The notes under the pieces were generated by a model. That model ran no database searches. It was not told the DNA's origin and saw only the letters and a program-made list of their open reading frames with translations. 64,000 nt of DNA, from NCBI GenBank assembly GCA_029548365.1, contig JAKPNN010000030.1, forward strand, positions 1 through 64,000, written 5' to 3'. The position numbers were made by a program, and so were the translations under genes. This DNA is from Chloroflexota bacterium (GTDB lineage: Bacteria; Chloroflexota; Anaerolineae; Anaerolineales; Anaerolineaceae). Shown in pieces: positions 26,730 through 35,692 of the stretch. The first letter of the stretch is position 1, and each line of letters opens with the position of its first letter.

Positions 26730-28919
26730 ATGATGCAACCCAACCCAAAAATTTATCGTACCAAACTCGGTGACAAAGAAATCATCATCGAAACGGGCAA
26801 ACTGGCCGGACAGGCTGGCGGGTCCGTGACCGTCCGCCAGGGCGACAGCCTCATGTTCTGCGCTGCCACCCTGGGCGGTATCCGTGAGGGGCTCGATTTC
26901 TTCCCCCTTACCGTTGAATACGAAGAACGCATGTATGCCGGTGGAAAAATTCCCGGATCGTTCTTCCGTCGCGAAGGGCGACCCCGCGAAGACGCTATCT
27001 TGATTGCCCGCATGACCGATCGCCCAATCCGTCCCCTGTTCCCCGATGGCATGCGCAACGAGGTGCAGGTAATCCTTATGTCGCTCTCCGCAGATACCGA
27101 AAACCCCCTTGATATCCTCGGCATCAACGCCGCATCAATCGCTCTGATCATCTCTGATATTCCTTGGGCAGGGCCTATCGGCGCAGTACGCATCGGTTAC
27201 GTCAACGGCGAGCTGATCGTCAACCCAACCATCAAGGAGATGGAAGATTCCAGGCTGGATCTGATCGTTGCCGGCACAAAACAGGCCATTGCCATGGTCG
27301 AATGCGGCGCTATCGAGGTCTCCGAACAGGTGATGGTCGAAGCCCTGGACTTGGCGCATCGCTCCATCCAGCCCATCATTGAAATCCAGGAACAGATGGC
27401 GCGTGAAGTCGGCAAGGAAAAACGTGAGGTCGAACTGACCACTCTCGACCAGGCTTTGGTCGATCAGGTAAAGCCTGCCGTTGCAGACCGTCTGCTGGAA
27501 ATTCTCAGGCAGCCCTATGTTAAAGAAAACCTGTACAACGGCATCCGAGACTTGAAAGGAGCAGTGATTGAAGAGCTGTCTGCTGAAAAGTCTGAGACCC
27601 TTGCCGAGGCAGAACTGAAAACCCTCAAAAAGAACATTGGCGATGCCTTCGAAGAGGTTGAAAAAGAGGTCATCCGCAAACGGATTCTCTCCGATCGTAT
27701 CCGACCAGATGGGCGCAGTCCGCAGGATGTACGCGAGATCTGGTGTGAGGTCAACACCAGCCCGCGCGCTCATGGCTCCGGCTTGTTCACTCGCGGCGAG
27801 ACCCAGGTGCTCACCCTGGCCACCCTCGGCACGCCCCGCGAAGCCCAGGAACTCGATAACCTGATCCCCACGGATACCAAACGCTATATTCACCATTACA
27901 ACTTCCCGCCCTATTCCACCGGTGAAACCGGACGACTGTTCCAGTCCCGCCGTGAAGTTGGTCATGGCATGCTGGCAGAGCGTGCCCTGCGCGCGGTTCT
28001 GCCGGAGGAAAAGGATTTCCCCTATACCATGCGCCTCGTTTCCGAGGTGATGTCTTCCAACGGCTCATCCTCGATGGCGTCGACCTGCGGTTCTACCCTG
28101 GCGCTGATGGACACCGGCGTGCCGATCAAACGACCTGTCTCCGGTGTCGCCATGGGCATGATCAAAGAAGGCGATGATTATGTCATCCTGACCGATATTC
28201 TCGGTATGGAAGACCACCTGGGCGACCTGGATTTCAAGGTCACCGGGACAACTGAAGGCATTACCGCCCTGCAAATGGACATCAAGATCAGCGGGATCAC
28301 CACACAAATCATGTCCGAGGCGCTTGAACACGCTCGCAAAGCTCGGCTGCACATCCTCGACAAAATGCTGGCAGTCATCGACAAACCCCGCTCCGACATC
28401 AAAGATCACGCACCGCGCATCGAGATCATCAAAGTGTCCGTTGAAAAAATCGGCGCAGTGATCGGCAAGGGCGGCGAGACAATCCGCAGCATCCAGGAAG
28501 AAACCGGCACTCGCATCGACATTGAAGACGACGGCACTATCTTTATCGCTTCAACCGACGGGGTCGGCTATAAGGCCGCCCGCGAACGCATCGAACGCCT
28601 CACGGAAGAGGTTAAGGTCGGTCATATCTACACCGGCAAAGTGGTGCGCATCACTGAATTCGGCGCCTTTGTTGAAATTCTCCCCGGCCAGGACGGCCTG
28701 GTGCATATCTCGCAACTGGATACCAGCCATGTCAGCAAGGTGACTGATGTAGTCAAAGAAGGCGATGAAATCACCGTCATGGTCACCAATATCGACAGCC
28801 AGGGCAAGATCAGGCTCTCTCGCCAGGCGCTGCTGGAAGGCTGGACGCTGGAAGAAGCCCAATCCCACGATAGCCCGGGGAATAAAGGCGGCAGCCGCCC
28901 TCGCAGCCGTCGAAGGTAG
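26730..28919 (+). CDS. pnp: Polynucleotide phosphorylase
   Basis: A 729-residue trimeric 3'-5' exoribonuclease that degrades RNA with phosphate and can also add tails. The domain order is RNase PH-like 1, a helical linker, RNase PH-like 2 (SSNGSSSMASTCG near 445), then KH (KIGAVIGKGGETIRSIQ near 574-590) and S1 (YTGKVVRITEFGAFVEI near 637-653). The length is standard. ATG 26730 is followed by a second ATG; GAAAGGGA lies upstream. It follows rpsO and has a long hairpin leader. A strong terminator follows. Confidence 0.97.
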   Translation: MMQPNPKIYRTKLGDKEIIIETGKLAGQAGGSVTVRQGDSLMFCAATLGGIREGLDFFPLTVEYEERMYAGGKIPGSFFRREGRPREDAILIARMTDRPIRPLFPDGMRNEVQVILMSLSADTENPLDILGINAASIALIISDIPWAGPIGAVRIGYVNGELIVNPTIKEMEDSRLDLIVAGTKQAIAMVECGAIEVSEQVMVEALDLAHRSIQPIIEIQEQMAREVGKEKREVELTTLDQALVDQVKPAVADRLLEILRQPYVKENLYNGIRDLKGAVIEELSAEKSETLAEAELKTLKKNIGDAFEEVEKEVIRKRILSDRIRPDGRSPQDVREIWCEVNTSPRAHGSGLFTRGETQVLTLATLGTPREAQELDNLIPTDTKRYIHHYNFPPYSTGETGRLFQSRREVGHGMLAERALRAVLPEEKDFPYTMRLVSEVMSSNGSSSMASTCGSTLALMDTGVPIKRPVSGVAMGMIKEGDDYVILTDILGMEDHLGDLDFKVTGTTEGITALQMDIKISGITTQIMSEALEHARKARLHILDKMLAVIDKPRSDIKDHAPRIEIIKVSVEKIGAVIGKGGETIRSIQEETGTRIDIEDDGTIFIASTDGVGYKAARERIERLTEEVKVGHIYTGKVVRITEFGAFVEILPGQDGLVHISQLDTSHVSKVTDVVKEGDEITVMVTNIDSQGKIRLSRQALLEGWTLEEAQSHDSPGNKGGSRPRSRRR

Positions 28920-28949
28920 CCGTAAAGCGGTTAGCATTAATAAAACAAG

Positions 28950-28984
28950 CCTGTCCTCGATATACGGGGGCAGGTTTTTTGTTT
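28950..28984 (+). terminator. Terminator of pnp
   Basis: Ten-base arms (28950-28959 and 28965-28974, two G-U pairs) with a 5-base loop, then a T-tract. Confidence 0.85.
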
Positions 28985-29120
28985 AGAAATATAAATCGAA
29001 AGGCAAATCCAATTAAGAAGCAAAGGGACTCCAGCCCACGACCTTCGCGCAGCACCCCCGAAGCGCAGCGGAGGGGGCAGGATGTGAACCCTGATGTGTG
29101 TATTATTCTTAAAACAAAAT

Positions 29121-29250
29121 GAGCGCGGACTGCGTAGCGCTCGAACCATCGACCTTCGCGCAGCACCCCCGAAGCGCAGCGGAGGGGCCAGGATGTGAAC
29201 CGTGCGCTCTAACCAGCAGCCCTCAACAGGGTCTGCGAAGCTACGCGCCC
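29121..29250 (-). pseudogene. tRNA-Val pseudogene with three inserts
   Basis: The minus strand starts with GGGCGCGTAGCT as in the intact tRNA-Val(CAC) but carries a hairpin insert in the D-loop (about 29218-29240), the GC-rich palindromic insert in the anticodon stem, and an insert near the T-loop. The 3' acceptor end is degraded (GCGCTC). It cannot fold as a normal tRNA. An A/T-rich 37-base spacer follows its 5' end, matching the spacer beside the intact gene. Confidence 0.75.
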
Positions 29251-29290
29251 AAAATATTATAAATTTTAAAAATCTCTTTCACAAACTCGA

Positions 29291-29814
29291 ACCATCGACC
29301 TTCGCGCAGCACCCCCGAAGCGCAGCAGAGGGGGCAGGATGTGAACCCTGATGGGTGCATTATTCTTAAAACAAAATGGGCGCGGACTGCTCAGCGCTCG
29401 AACCATCGACCTTCGCGCAGCACCCCCGAAGCGCAGCGCAGGGGGCAGGATGTGAACCCTGATGGGTATATTATCCTTAAACCAAAATGGGCGCGGACTG
29501 CGAAGCGCTCGAACCATCGACCTTCGCGCAGCACCCCCGAAGCGCAGCGGAGGGGGCAGGATGTGAACCCTGATGGGTATATTATCCTTAAACCAAAATG
29601 GGTGCGAACTGCGTAGCGCTCGAACCATCGACCTTCGCGCAGCACCCCCGAAGCGCAGCGCAGGGGGCAGGATGTGAACCCTGATGGGTATATTATCCTT
29701 AAACCAAAATGGGCGCGAATGGACTCGAACCATCGACCTTCGCGCAGCACCCCCGAAGCGCAGCGGAGGGGGCAGGATGTGAACCCTGATGGGTATATTA
29801 TCATTAAACCAAAA
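29291..29814 (-). repeat. Tandem 111/105-base units (tRNA-Val 3' half)
   Basis: Five consecutive units start at anchors 29297, 29408, 29519, 29630 and 29735. The first three steps are exactly 111 bases; the last two are 105 because the T-arm insert is absent and the normal TTCGAGTCC is restored. The units are nearly identical, so the expansion is recent or homogenised. Confidence 0.85.
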
Positions 29815-29888
<74 letters not shown>

Positions 29889-29924
29889 AAAAATATATAA
29901 ATTTTTAAAGATCTCGTTCACAAA

Positions 29925-30035
29925 TTCGAACCATCGACCTTCGCGCAGCACCCCCGAAGCGCAGCGCAGGGGGCAGGAGGTAAACCGTGCGCTCTAACCA
30001 GCAACCCTCAACAGGGTCTGCGAAGCTACGCGCCC
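29925..30035 (-). pseudogene. tRNA-Val pseudogene upstream of the intact copy
   Basis: It keeps the 5' acceptor GGGCGCG and anticodon stem but has the D-loop hairpin insert, the GC-rich anticodon-stem insert, an altered anticodon loop (TTTACCT) and no 3' acceptor strand after TTCGAA. It is not functional as a tRNA. It lies just upstream of tRNA-Val(CAC) in the direction of transcription. Confidence 0.75.
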
Positions 30036-30100
30036 ATCGTGAAAAGCATTATAGCAAATAATACTTCAAGCGTCAATCAACCTCGTTCGCCAATCCTGCT

Positions 30101-31327
30101 TTACCGAATGCTCCTTGCCTGGCGTTGAATTTTCCTCACTGCTTCGACAATCTCTTGCGCATCCTGTTCATCGCCCAATAGCGTACGGTGCAGTAACCAG
30201 ACCGTATTTTTAAAGCCGACCTCGGTCACTGGGAAATCTTCGTCTCTGAAGGGTTTCTGGGCCGCGGCGTGCTCTGGAAGCAAGCGTTTCCGGTATTCTC
30301 CGCTGGTGAACACGTCCAGGGCATGCAGAGGCGGGTAGCTGGCCTGTGTGGGAATGCCTTCAGCCTCCAGCGCCTGGATGAACGTTTGAGTAGGCAAGCC
30401 ATCAAAGCATTCCGGCTCGTAGGTGAAGATATAGCAATAATGTCCGTTGCGCGTCACGCGGGGATCATAAAATTGCGGGGAAATGCCTTCAATCATTTTT
30501 AAATTTTCGTTCAAAAAACTCGCATTTGCACTGCGAATCCGTGCCTGGGAATCAAATCTGCTCAGTTGCTGATTTAAAATCGCACCCTGCCACTCACTTA
30601 AGCGGTAATTTCCACCGTTGATGAAATGGGAATAAAACCACTCACCCGGCATGCGCCCACAATCGTGCACCGAACGTATAAGAATTTCCAGCTCCGGGTC
30701 GTTGGTCAACAGGATGCCGCCCTCCCCGGCGGTCATCAATTTACTCTGCTGAAAACTGAACGTGCCAGCTTTTCCAAGTGCGCCAACTTTTTTCCCTTTC
30801 CATTCACTGCCATGAGCGTGCGCGCAATCCTCAAGCAAATATAACCCGTATTGATCAGCAATTTCCTGTAAGGCATCCAAATCTGCAGGATGACCGGCCA
30901 GGTGCACGGCAATAATAGCTCTGGTTCGCTCCGTGATCGCTGCTTTAACTTTTTCCGGGTCGATGCAGTAGGTATCCTGATCGACATCCACTAAAACTGG
31001 CAGCGCACCGTGCAGCAGGACGGCGGAGGCAGTCGCCACAAAGGTGAAATCAGGCACGATGACCTCATCACCCAGTCCAATCCCCAATGCTGCTATCATG
31101 ATCTCAATTGCGGCGGTGCCATTGGTGCAGGCGATGCCATAGCGTGCATCGTGATAAGCAGCGAAAGCTTCCTCAAATGCTTTCGTGCGTGAGCCCGGGG
31201 TACGCCACCATGTACCGCTATCCAGCACCCCAAGCAATGCTTCTTTCTCGCGTTCATCATACTGCGGCCATTCTGGAAATGGCTTCGTTTTCAGGGGATC
31301 CCCTCCAAGTAGTGCAAGTTTTTCCAT
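30101..31327 (-). CDS. DegT/DnrJ/EryC1/StrS-family aminotransferase
   Basis: A 408-residue PLP enzyme of the sugar aminotransferase family, which transfers an amino group to a nucleotide-linked keto sugar, or acts in cyclitol synthesis. The PLP Lys is in SFQQSKLMTAGEGG (Lys 196), the cofactor Asp in LLEDCAHAHGS (Asp 167), and TNGTAA near 68-73 holds the phosphate. The start is ATG 31327 with GAGAGGAA 4 bases upstream; the longer frame has 32 unlikely extra codons. No nucleotide-sugar dehydratase is adjacent, so the sugar is unknown. The PIG-L deacetylase is divergent from it. Confidence 0.9.
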   Translation of the reverse strand: MEKLALLGGDPLKTKPFPEWPQYDEREKEALLGVLDSGTWWRTPGSRTKAFEEAFAAYHDARYGIACTNGTAAIEIMIAALGIGLGDEVIVPDFTFVATASAVLLHGALPVLVDVDQDTYCIDPEKVKAAITERTRAIIAVHLAGHPADLDALQEIADQYGLYLLEDCAHAHGSEWKGKKVGALGKAGTFSFQQSKLMTAGEGGILLTNDPELEILIRSVHDCGRMPGEWFYSHFINGGNYRLSEWQGAILNQQLSRFDSQARIRSANASFLNENLKMIEGISPQFYDPRVTRNGHYCYIFTYEPECFDGLPTQTFIQALEAEGIPTQASYPPLHALDVFTSGEYRKRLLPEHAAAQKPFRDEDFPVTEVGFKNTVWLLHRTLLGDEQDAQEIVEAVRKIQRQARSIR

Positions 31328-31545
31328 AGTTCCTCTCGTATTTCCAGTGTTAATTAACTGATCTGGTATTATGTTACCACTATTAGCCAGGTAGTCGCAT
31401 GATAGGATTTGTTTCTGATCCACAACAAAATTTTCCTGATCATCTGCGTCCTCAATAAAAAAGGATCCCTATAATTCTCGCTTATAATAGGTGCAAAAGG
31501 TCCTTTGATACGATTTATATCAGATAACATCCTGGGAGAGCATTC

Positions 31546-32304
31546 ATGTTCAAACAATTTGGCATTGAAATACCGGATATTTTCGCAGCCAGGCGTGTTC
31601 TGGCAGTACAACCCCATTATGATGATAATGATATATCAGCCGGGGGCACACTGGCACGCCTGTCAGAGAATGGGGCTGAAGTGTACTATTTAACCGTCAC
31701 CGATGACCTGGTGGGGGTCATCCATGACGGCTGGGATGCACACGAAGCAGTCCAGCAGGTCAAAGCGGAACAGGAGCACGCCGGAAAAATCATTGGTGTG
31801 AAGCACCAGTACCGTCTTGACTATCCTGACGCAGGCGATTACAGCTATTTTTCTTTGCGCAGGGAAATTATCAAGTATATCCGTTTGCTTAAACCCGACC
31901 TGCTTTTCAGCCTCGACCCCTGGATGATGTACGAAGCTCACAATGACCACCTGCTGGCAGCCAGGGCGAGCGCTGAAGCCGCAATATTATACACTTTCAC
32001 ACGCCTGACCAGCGACCTGGATATCGATGCAGATTACCAACCTCACCCGCTGCAGGCTGTTGTTTTTCACAACACTTCCTACCCCAACACAATCATCGAT
32101 ATCGGCGCAACGTTGGAAAAGAAAAATGCTGCCCTGCGCTGCTATACAGCACAATTTACCGAACCAGATTTAGAAATGCTGATCGCACGTACATCCTTTT
32201 ATGCGCGTTACCTGGCGCGCGAAGAGTCTTTCGAGTACGGTGAAGCTTTAAAAATCATGCCGCCCGAATTCCTGCACGGGATCAGTGAAGCCTTTCGCTT
32301 TTAA
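31546..32304 (+). CDS. PIG-L family deacetylase
   Basis: A 252-residue zinc-dependent LmbE/PIG-L-type hydrolase that removes acetyl groups from N-acetylglucosamine-like substrates. The zinc motif reads QPHYDDNDIS: His 24 and Asp 27 fit the canonical HPDDE pattern with Tyr in place of Pro and Asn in place of Glu. The second motif AHNDH (131-135) supplies His 135. Length is typical. GGGAGAG precedes ATG 31546. It is divergent from the aminotransferase and ends 6 bases from the convergent ceramidase-like gene. Substrate not predictable. Confidence 0.88.
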   Translation: MFKQFGIEIPDIFAARRVLAVQPHYDDNDISAGGTLARLSENGAEVYYLTVTDDLVGVIHDGWDAHEAVQQVKAEQEHAGKIIGVKHQYRLDYPDAGDYSYFSLRREIIKYIRLLKPDLLFSLDPWMMYEAHNDHLLAARASAEAAILYTFTRLTSDLDIDADYQPHPLQAVVFHNTSYPNTIIDIGATLEKKNAALRCYTAQFTEPDLEMLIARTSFYARYLAREESFEYGEALKIMPPEFLHGISEAFRF

Positions 32305-32310
32305 AGCTCG

Positions 32311-33594
32311 TCAATCAAGCCTGGTTTTCAGCCGTTCCAGCCCCTCCAGGGCGAGTTGATCGGCATTGGCTGGCAGTGGTCCGGGCATACGGTAAATTTT
32401 CCAGCTCATATCCACTTCGTAACCGCCCAGTTCATATTCCGCCCGGGTGGGCAGGTAACCATAGCAGCTATTGACCAGGCTGCCAAACATCGCTGCTTTC
32501 CCTTCAAAAAAGCGCCTGGCTTCCTGACCGATCGGATTGAATACCTCCATGCCCATGCTCATCAGTACCAGGCCGCCCAGGTCCAGCAGGTTCTCCTGGA
32601 TCGGGAATGCCCAGGCGCCCTGGTAAGGCTCTAACCTTGTCTTCCAGGGATAGAGGAACTCCAGGGCAATATCAGCCAGAAAAGGGGGTAAACCGACGGT
32701 TTTTGCTACCTGTCGATACGTTTTAGCTGGTTTTTTCATGCCCTCGGTCCCTTGCAGCGGGATCATAACGTCCGAACGCAGGTGAGTTAAGCGGTCTACC
32801 TGTATATATTGCAGACGGTTGAGTATTTCAGAGATTGAGTCATAAGCTTCCCCTCCCAATCGGCTGATGTTTTCAAAATCATTCCCAACGTTCAACTTCG
32901 GGTTTAAATCGCCGGTTGCCCCCTGGATATACACCGTCAGACCGCCGCTCACTTCCTCGAGCTGACGCCGCATCGCGCCCACCCAATCCGCAGACACCAG
33001 CAAGTTTTCAGGTCCCATTACCGTGGCATGACATTGCATGTTGACGATCCGGCCCAATACTTCGCCCTGCACAGATCGGGCTTCGATAACGGCAACCCGC
33101 CTGTCAACCGGGCCATCCGGGTTGACTCCAATCTCAACACGCCCATCTGCCAAGCGCTCCCGGCGATTAACCGCGATATCAACGTCTCCCTCACCCCAAA
33201 ACAGGCTGGCGGGTTGTAATTGACCCCGGGCTTGATTGACCGCCACGATTATCTTTTCCCGCAATGTTTCAGCATAGCGCTTTACCTTATACCGCAGTGG
33301 GTTGCTCGAAAAGCTCATCGGCGCTGAGTGCGTGTGAGCGCAGCATAACAATAACGGGATACCGCAGAGGTTTTCCAGCTCACGGGTAAAGTCTTCGTGG
33401 ACCGCCAGCAGGTCCAGGCCGACGATCCCCACCTGCTGATCGCCCAGCGCCAACACCATGGCTGTGGCGGTCAGATCATCGTGTACGCCCCGGTTGCCTT
33501 TGAAGCGGTCTCCAAAGCCAATCGTCAAAATGCCCGTGGGTGGATTGATGATTTGCCGGGAAAAGCCTACTTTGAGTGTCACTGTTTCAGGCAT
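32311..33594 (-). CDS. Neutral/alkaline ceramidase-like hydrolase
   Basis: A 427-residue protein related to the N-terminal domain of neutral/alkaline non-lysosomal ceramidase, a zinc amidase. Conserved pieces are CCAHTHSAP (zinc His pair) and NMQCHATVMG, and IQGATGDLNP near the middle. No signal peptide is visible, unlike secreted ceramidases, and the C-terminal beta domain is missing, so the substrate may differ; such short forms often sit in carbohydrate loci. The start is ATG 33594 with AAGGAGG about 6 bases before it. It overlaps the upstream GPH carrier gene by 8 bases. Confidence 0.85.
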   Translation of the reverse strand: MPETVTLKVGFSRQIINPPTGILTIGFGDRFKGNRGVHDDLTATAMVLALGDQQVGIVGLDLLAVHEDFTRELENLCGIPLLLCCAHTHSAPMSFSSNPLRYKVKRYAETLREKIIVAVNQARGQLQPASLFWGEGDVDIAVNRRERLADGRVEIGVNPDGPVDRRVAVIEARSVQGEVLGRIVNMQCHATVMGPENLLVSADWVGAMRRQLEEVSGGLTVYIQGATGDLNPKLNVGNDFENISRLGGEAYDSISEILNRLQYIQVDRLTHLRSDVMIPLQGTEGMKKPAKTYRQVAKTVGLPPFLADIALEFLYPWKTRLEPYQGAWAFPIQENLLDLGGLVLMSMGMEVFNPIGQEARRFFEGKAAMFGSLVNSCYGYLPTRAEYELGGYEVDMSWKIYRMPGPLPANADQLALEGLERLKTRLD

Positions 33595-34936
33595 TGTGTT
33601 CCTCCTTATCAACCAGGCTCAGGTTGCGTTTGGTTTCCTCGATTGAATCTCCCAGGTTGTAACCGCGGAAAGCGAGCAGCCCAAGAAGGACAACCAGTGA
33701 GATCACAGGGAAAACCAGGCGAACGCCCAGGGGGTTGCTAGCGGTGTATCCAAAGGTGTTCAACAGGAAAGGAAGCAGGATGGCCGCAATCGAAGGCCCG
33801 ATGCCAACTGCCAGGGAAAAAGCCCCGTAGAAAATCGCTTCGCGGCGGCGGTTGGTGAGGTATTCGTCATAATCGACCACATTGCCCATCATGCTGTAAG
33901 CCAAAATCAGGTAGCCCCCAAGGAAAGGTCCGATCAACCCCAGTGTGGCGTAAGCCAGAATGGGGGCTGGGATCAGGTCCACCTGGCCGACCAGTAAATT
34001 CAAAGAGGCAAAAACCGCCAGCAAAACCATACTCCAGCGCATCACCTTCGCATTGGAATACTTCTTTCCCAGCCAGTTCCATACTGGCGTGGTCAACACC
34101 ATCAAGATCACCACCACGCCCAGGTAGAGGCCCACATCTCCCTCAGATACCCCGATCACCAGGGTAGCAAAGTACGGCAGGTTGGCGGTGATCATGGCAT
34201 ACGCAATATGCACCAGCAAGGTAGAAACGAGCATCGATTGAAACGGTTTGTTTTTCAATGTATGTTTCAAACCCTCGATCACGTCGATCTGTTCGCCAAC
34301 GGGTTTGCGGGTTTCGCGGATAGCCGGCACAGACAGCAGGATCGTCACAAATCCAATTACGGCAGTAACCACCCCCATGTACAGGGCGCCCTTGCTCTCA
34401 AACAAAGGGGCAATCAGCAAAGAGCCCGCCATCACCCCGATGATGCCAAACACGCTTTTCCAGCTGGAAAGAGAAATGCGCTCAGTGTTATTCTCTGCCA
34501 GCTCGGCCATGGTCGCATCATAGGGGATGCCCGCCAGGCTGAAGGATGAGCTGTAAACCAGCATGATCAGCGTCAGGTAGCCAGCCACCAACCAGGTGCT
34601 TCCCCCCGGCGGCATCCAGAGTAAAACCATGCTGATGGCGATAAAGGGCAGCGAAAACAGGATGAAAGGCCTCCGCCGGCCCATTTTCGAGCGCAAGTTG
34701 TCGCTCCAATGCCCAATGAACGGGTCAATTAAGGCGTCATACAGGCTGATAATGGTCATGATTATGCCTACCACTCCAATGGGCAGGAAAATTGTCCTGC
34801 CCGAATCCACCGGCGGCGAATAAAAATATAATAGCCAGGTGGAAATCGTAATGGATAGAATATTCAAACCGATTGATGCAGAACTGTACAATATTTTATA
34901 CCTGAGGGATAAATGGTCAGCGTTCTTGGGTTTCAT
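33587..34936 (-). CDS. GPH-family sugar:cation symporter (MelB-like)
   Basis: A 449-residue integral membrane protein with about 12 spans. The loop ALIDPFIGHWSDNLRSKMGRRRPFI after span 2 is the GPH/MelB signature, with the Asp residues typical of sodium coupling. It imports glycosides, pentosides or related compounds. It is the first gene of a two-gene unit with the ceramidase-like hydrolase (8-base overlap), suggesting the carrier brings in that enzyme's substrate. Confidence 0.9.
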   Translation of the reverse strand: MKPKNADHLSLRYKILYSSASIGLNILSITISTWLLYFYSPPVDSGRTIFLPIGVVGIIMTIISLYDALIDPFIGHWSDNLRSKMGRRRPFILFSLPFIAISMVLLWMPPGGSTWLVAGYLTLIMLVYSSSFSLAGIPYDATMAELAENNTERISLSSWKSVFGIIGVMAGSLLIAPLFESKGALYMGVVTAVIGFVTILLSVPAIRETRKPVGEQIDVIEGLKHTLKNKPFQSMLVSTLLVHIAYAMITANLPYFATLVIGVSEGDVGLYLGVVVILMVLTTPVWNWLGKKYSNAKVMRWSMVLLAVFASLNLLVGQVDLIPAPILAYATLGLIGPFLGGYLILAYSMMGNVVDYDEYLTNRRREAIFYGAFSLAVGIGPSIAAILLPFLLNTFGYTASNPLGVRLVFPVISLVVLLGLLAFRGYNLGDSIEETKRNLSLVDKEEHNA

Positions 34937-35056
34937 AGCAGGGCTCCTTTTTTTTGATGATTCTTGCCCTATTATAAATTAAAAATTGAGATTATTTGCT
35001 CCTGTCAGCGAATATTTCTAAAATAGAATATCAGAATTCGATATTTGACGACGCGA

Positions 35057-35347
35057 TCAGCCTTCGCCGTAGTTTGGGCAGCTGTGCTCCAAAAGGCAGG
35101 CTTTAAAGGCAAAAGGCTGATGATAATTGGAGCATCCGGGTCGACTGAATCGCCGTGCAACCGGCAACACATCAGCTAGGGTGTAAATCAGTAAGCCGAT
35201 CAGGATGACCCCCGGAAGAAAAATGATGAAAGGCAGGATGATCTCGCTACCCACATTCTGACAACGATTCGACATCACAACCACTGCAAAACCCTGTATA
35301 TGCTCCATTCTAAAGATTAAATCCAGCCTGGTATCGATATTATTCAA
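35057..35347 (-). CDS. Doubtful small membrane protein
   Basis: A 96-codon frame with one hydrophobic segment (about 37-60) and a Cys-containing tail (CSNYHQPF, CLLEHSC). No Shine-Dalgarno site or family is recognised. A membrane span and three spaced Cys are slightly better than random, but the frame may be fortuitous. Confidence 0.25.
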   Translation of the reverse strand: MNNIDTRLDLIFRMEHIQGFAVVVMSNRCQNVGSEIILPFIIFLPGVILIGLLIYTLADVLPVARRFSRPGCSNYHQPFAFKACLLEHSCPNYGEG

Positions 35348-35586
35348 TTATTTCGTTTAAAAAGCTCCTCACATTTTTTAAATCAAAACTGGATAAGCTG
35401 AAAATATATGTATTTAATCTATGCGAAGTACGAGTGCAACAAAATGCCTTTTTGCTGCTCAAACAGAAAAACAAATGCCTCTGTTGTCCCACATTGTTCC
35501 TGGGATTTACTCAGTTCTTGATTCTCGCTTCATTTAACTCCTGAATATTAATCCGGTTAATTTCAGCCAAAATCAGCCTCCTGGAG

Positions 35587-35650
35587 TATAATAAAACCGT
35601 TATGCAAGATTGCCAAGCGCCTCCTTTTGCGCATGCCGGAGGTGCTTTTT
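35587..35650 (+). promoter_or_regulatory. gyrA leader: -10 box and terminator-like hairpin
   Basis: TATAAT at 35587-35592 without a clear -35, then a hairpin with 10-base arms (35615-35624 and 35638-35647, one mismatch) and a T-tract to 35650, 43 bases before the gyrA start. It is either an attenuator in the gyrA leader or a terminator for upstream transcription. Confidence 0.5.
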
Positions 35651-35692
35651 AACGAATAGATGAACCAAATAAACCCACAAGGATCTTAAGCA

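Larger units (their letters stand above)
34937..35692. other. Intergenic region before gyrA
   Basis: A 756-base gap. Apart from a doubtful small minus-strand frame (35057-35347) and the gyrA leader elements given separately, I see no gene. The rest is A/T-rich. Confidence 0.5.

Noticed and set aside
27135-27965. 276-codon minus-strand frame
   Set aside because: Antisense shadow of pnp; long shadows are expected opposite genes with strong codon bias.
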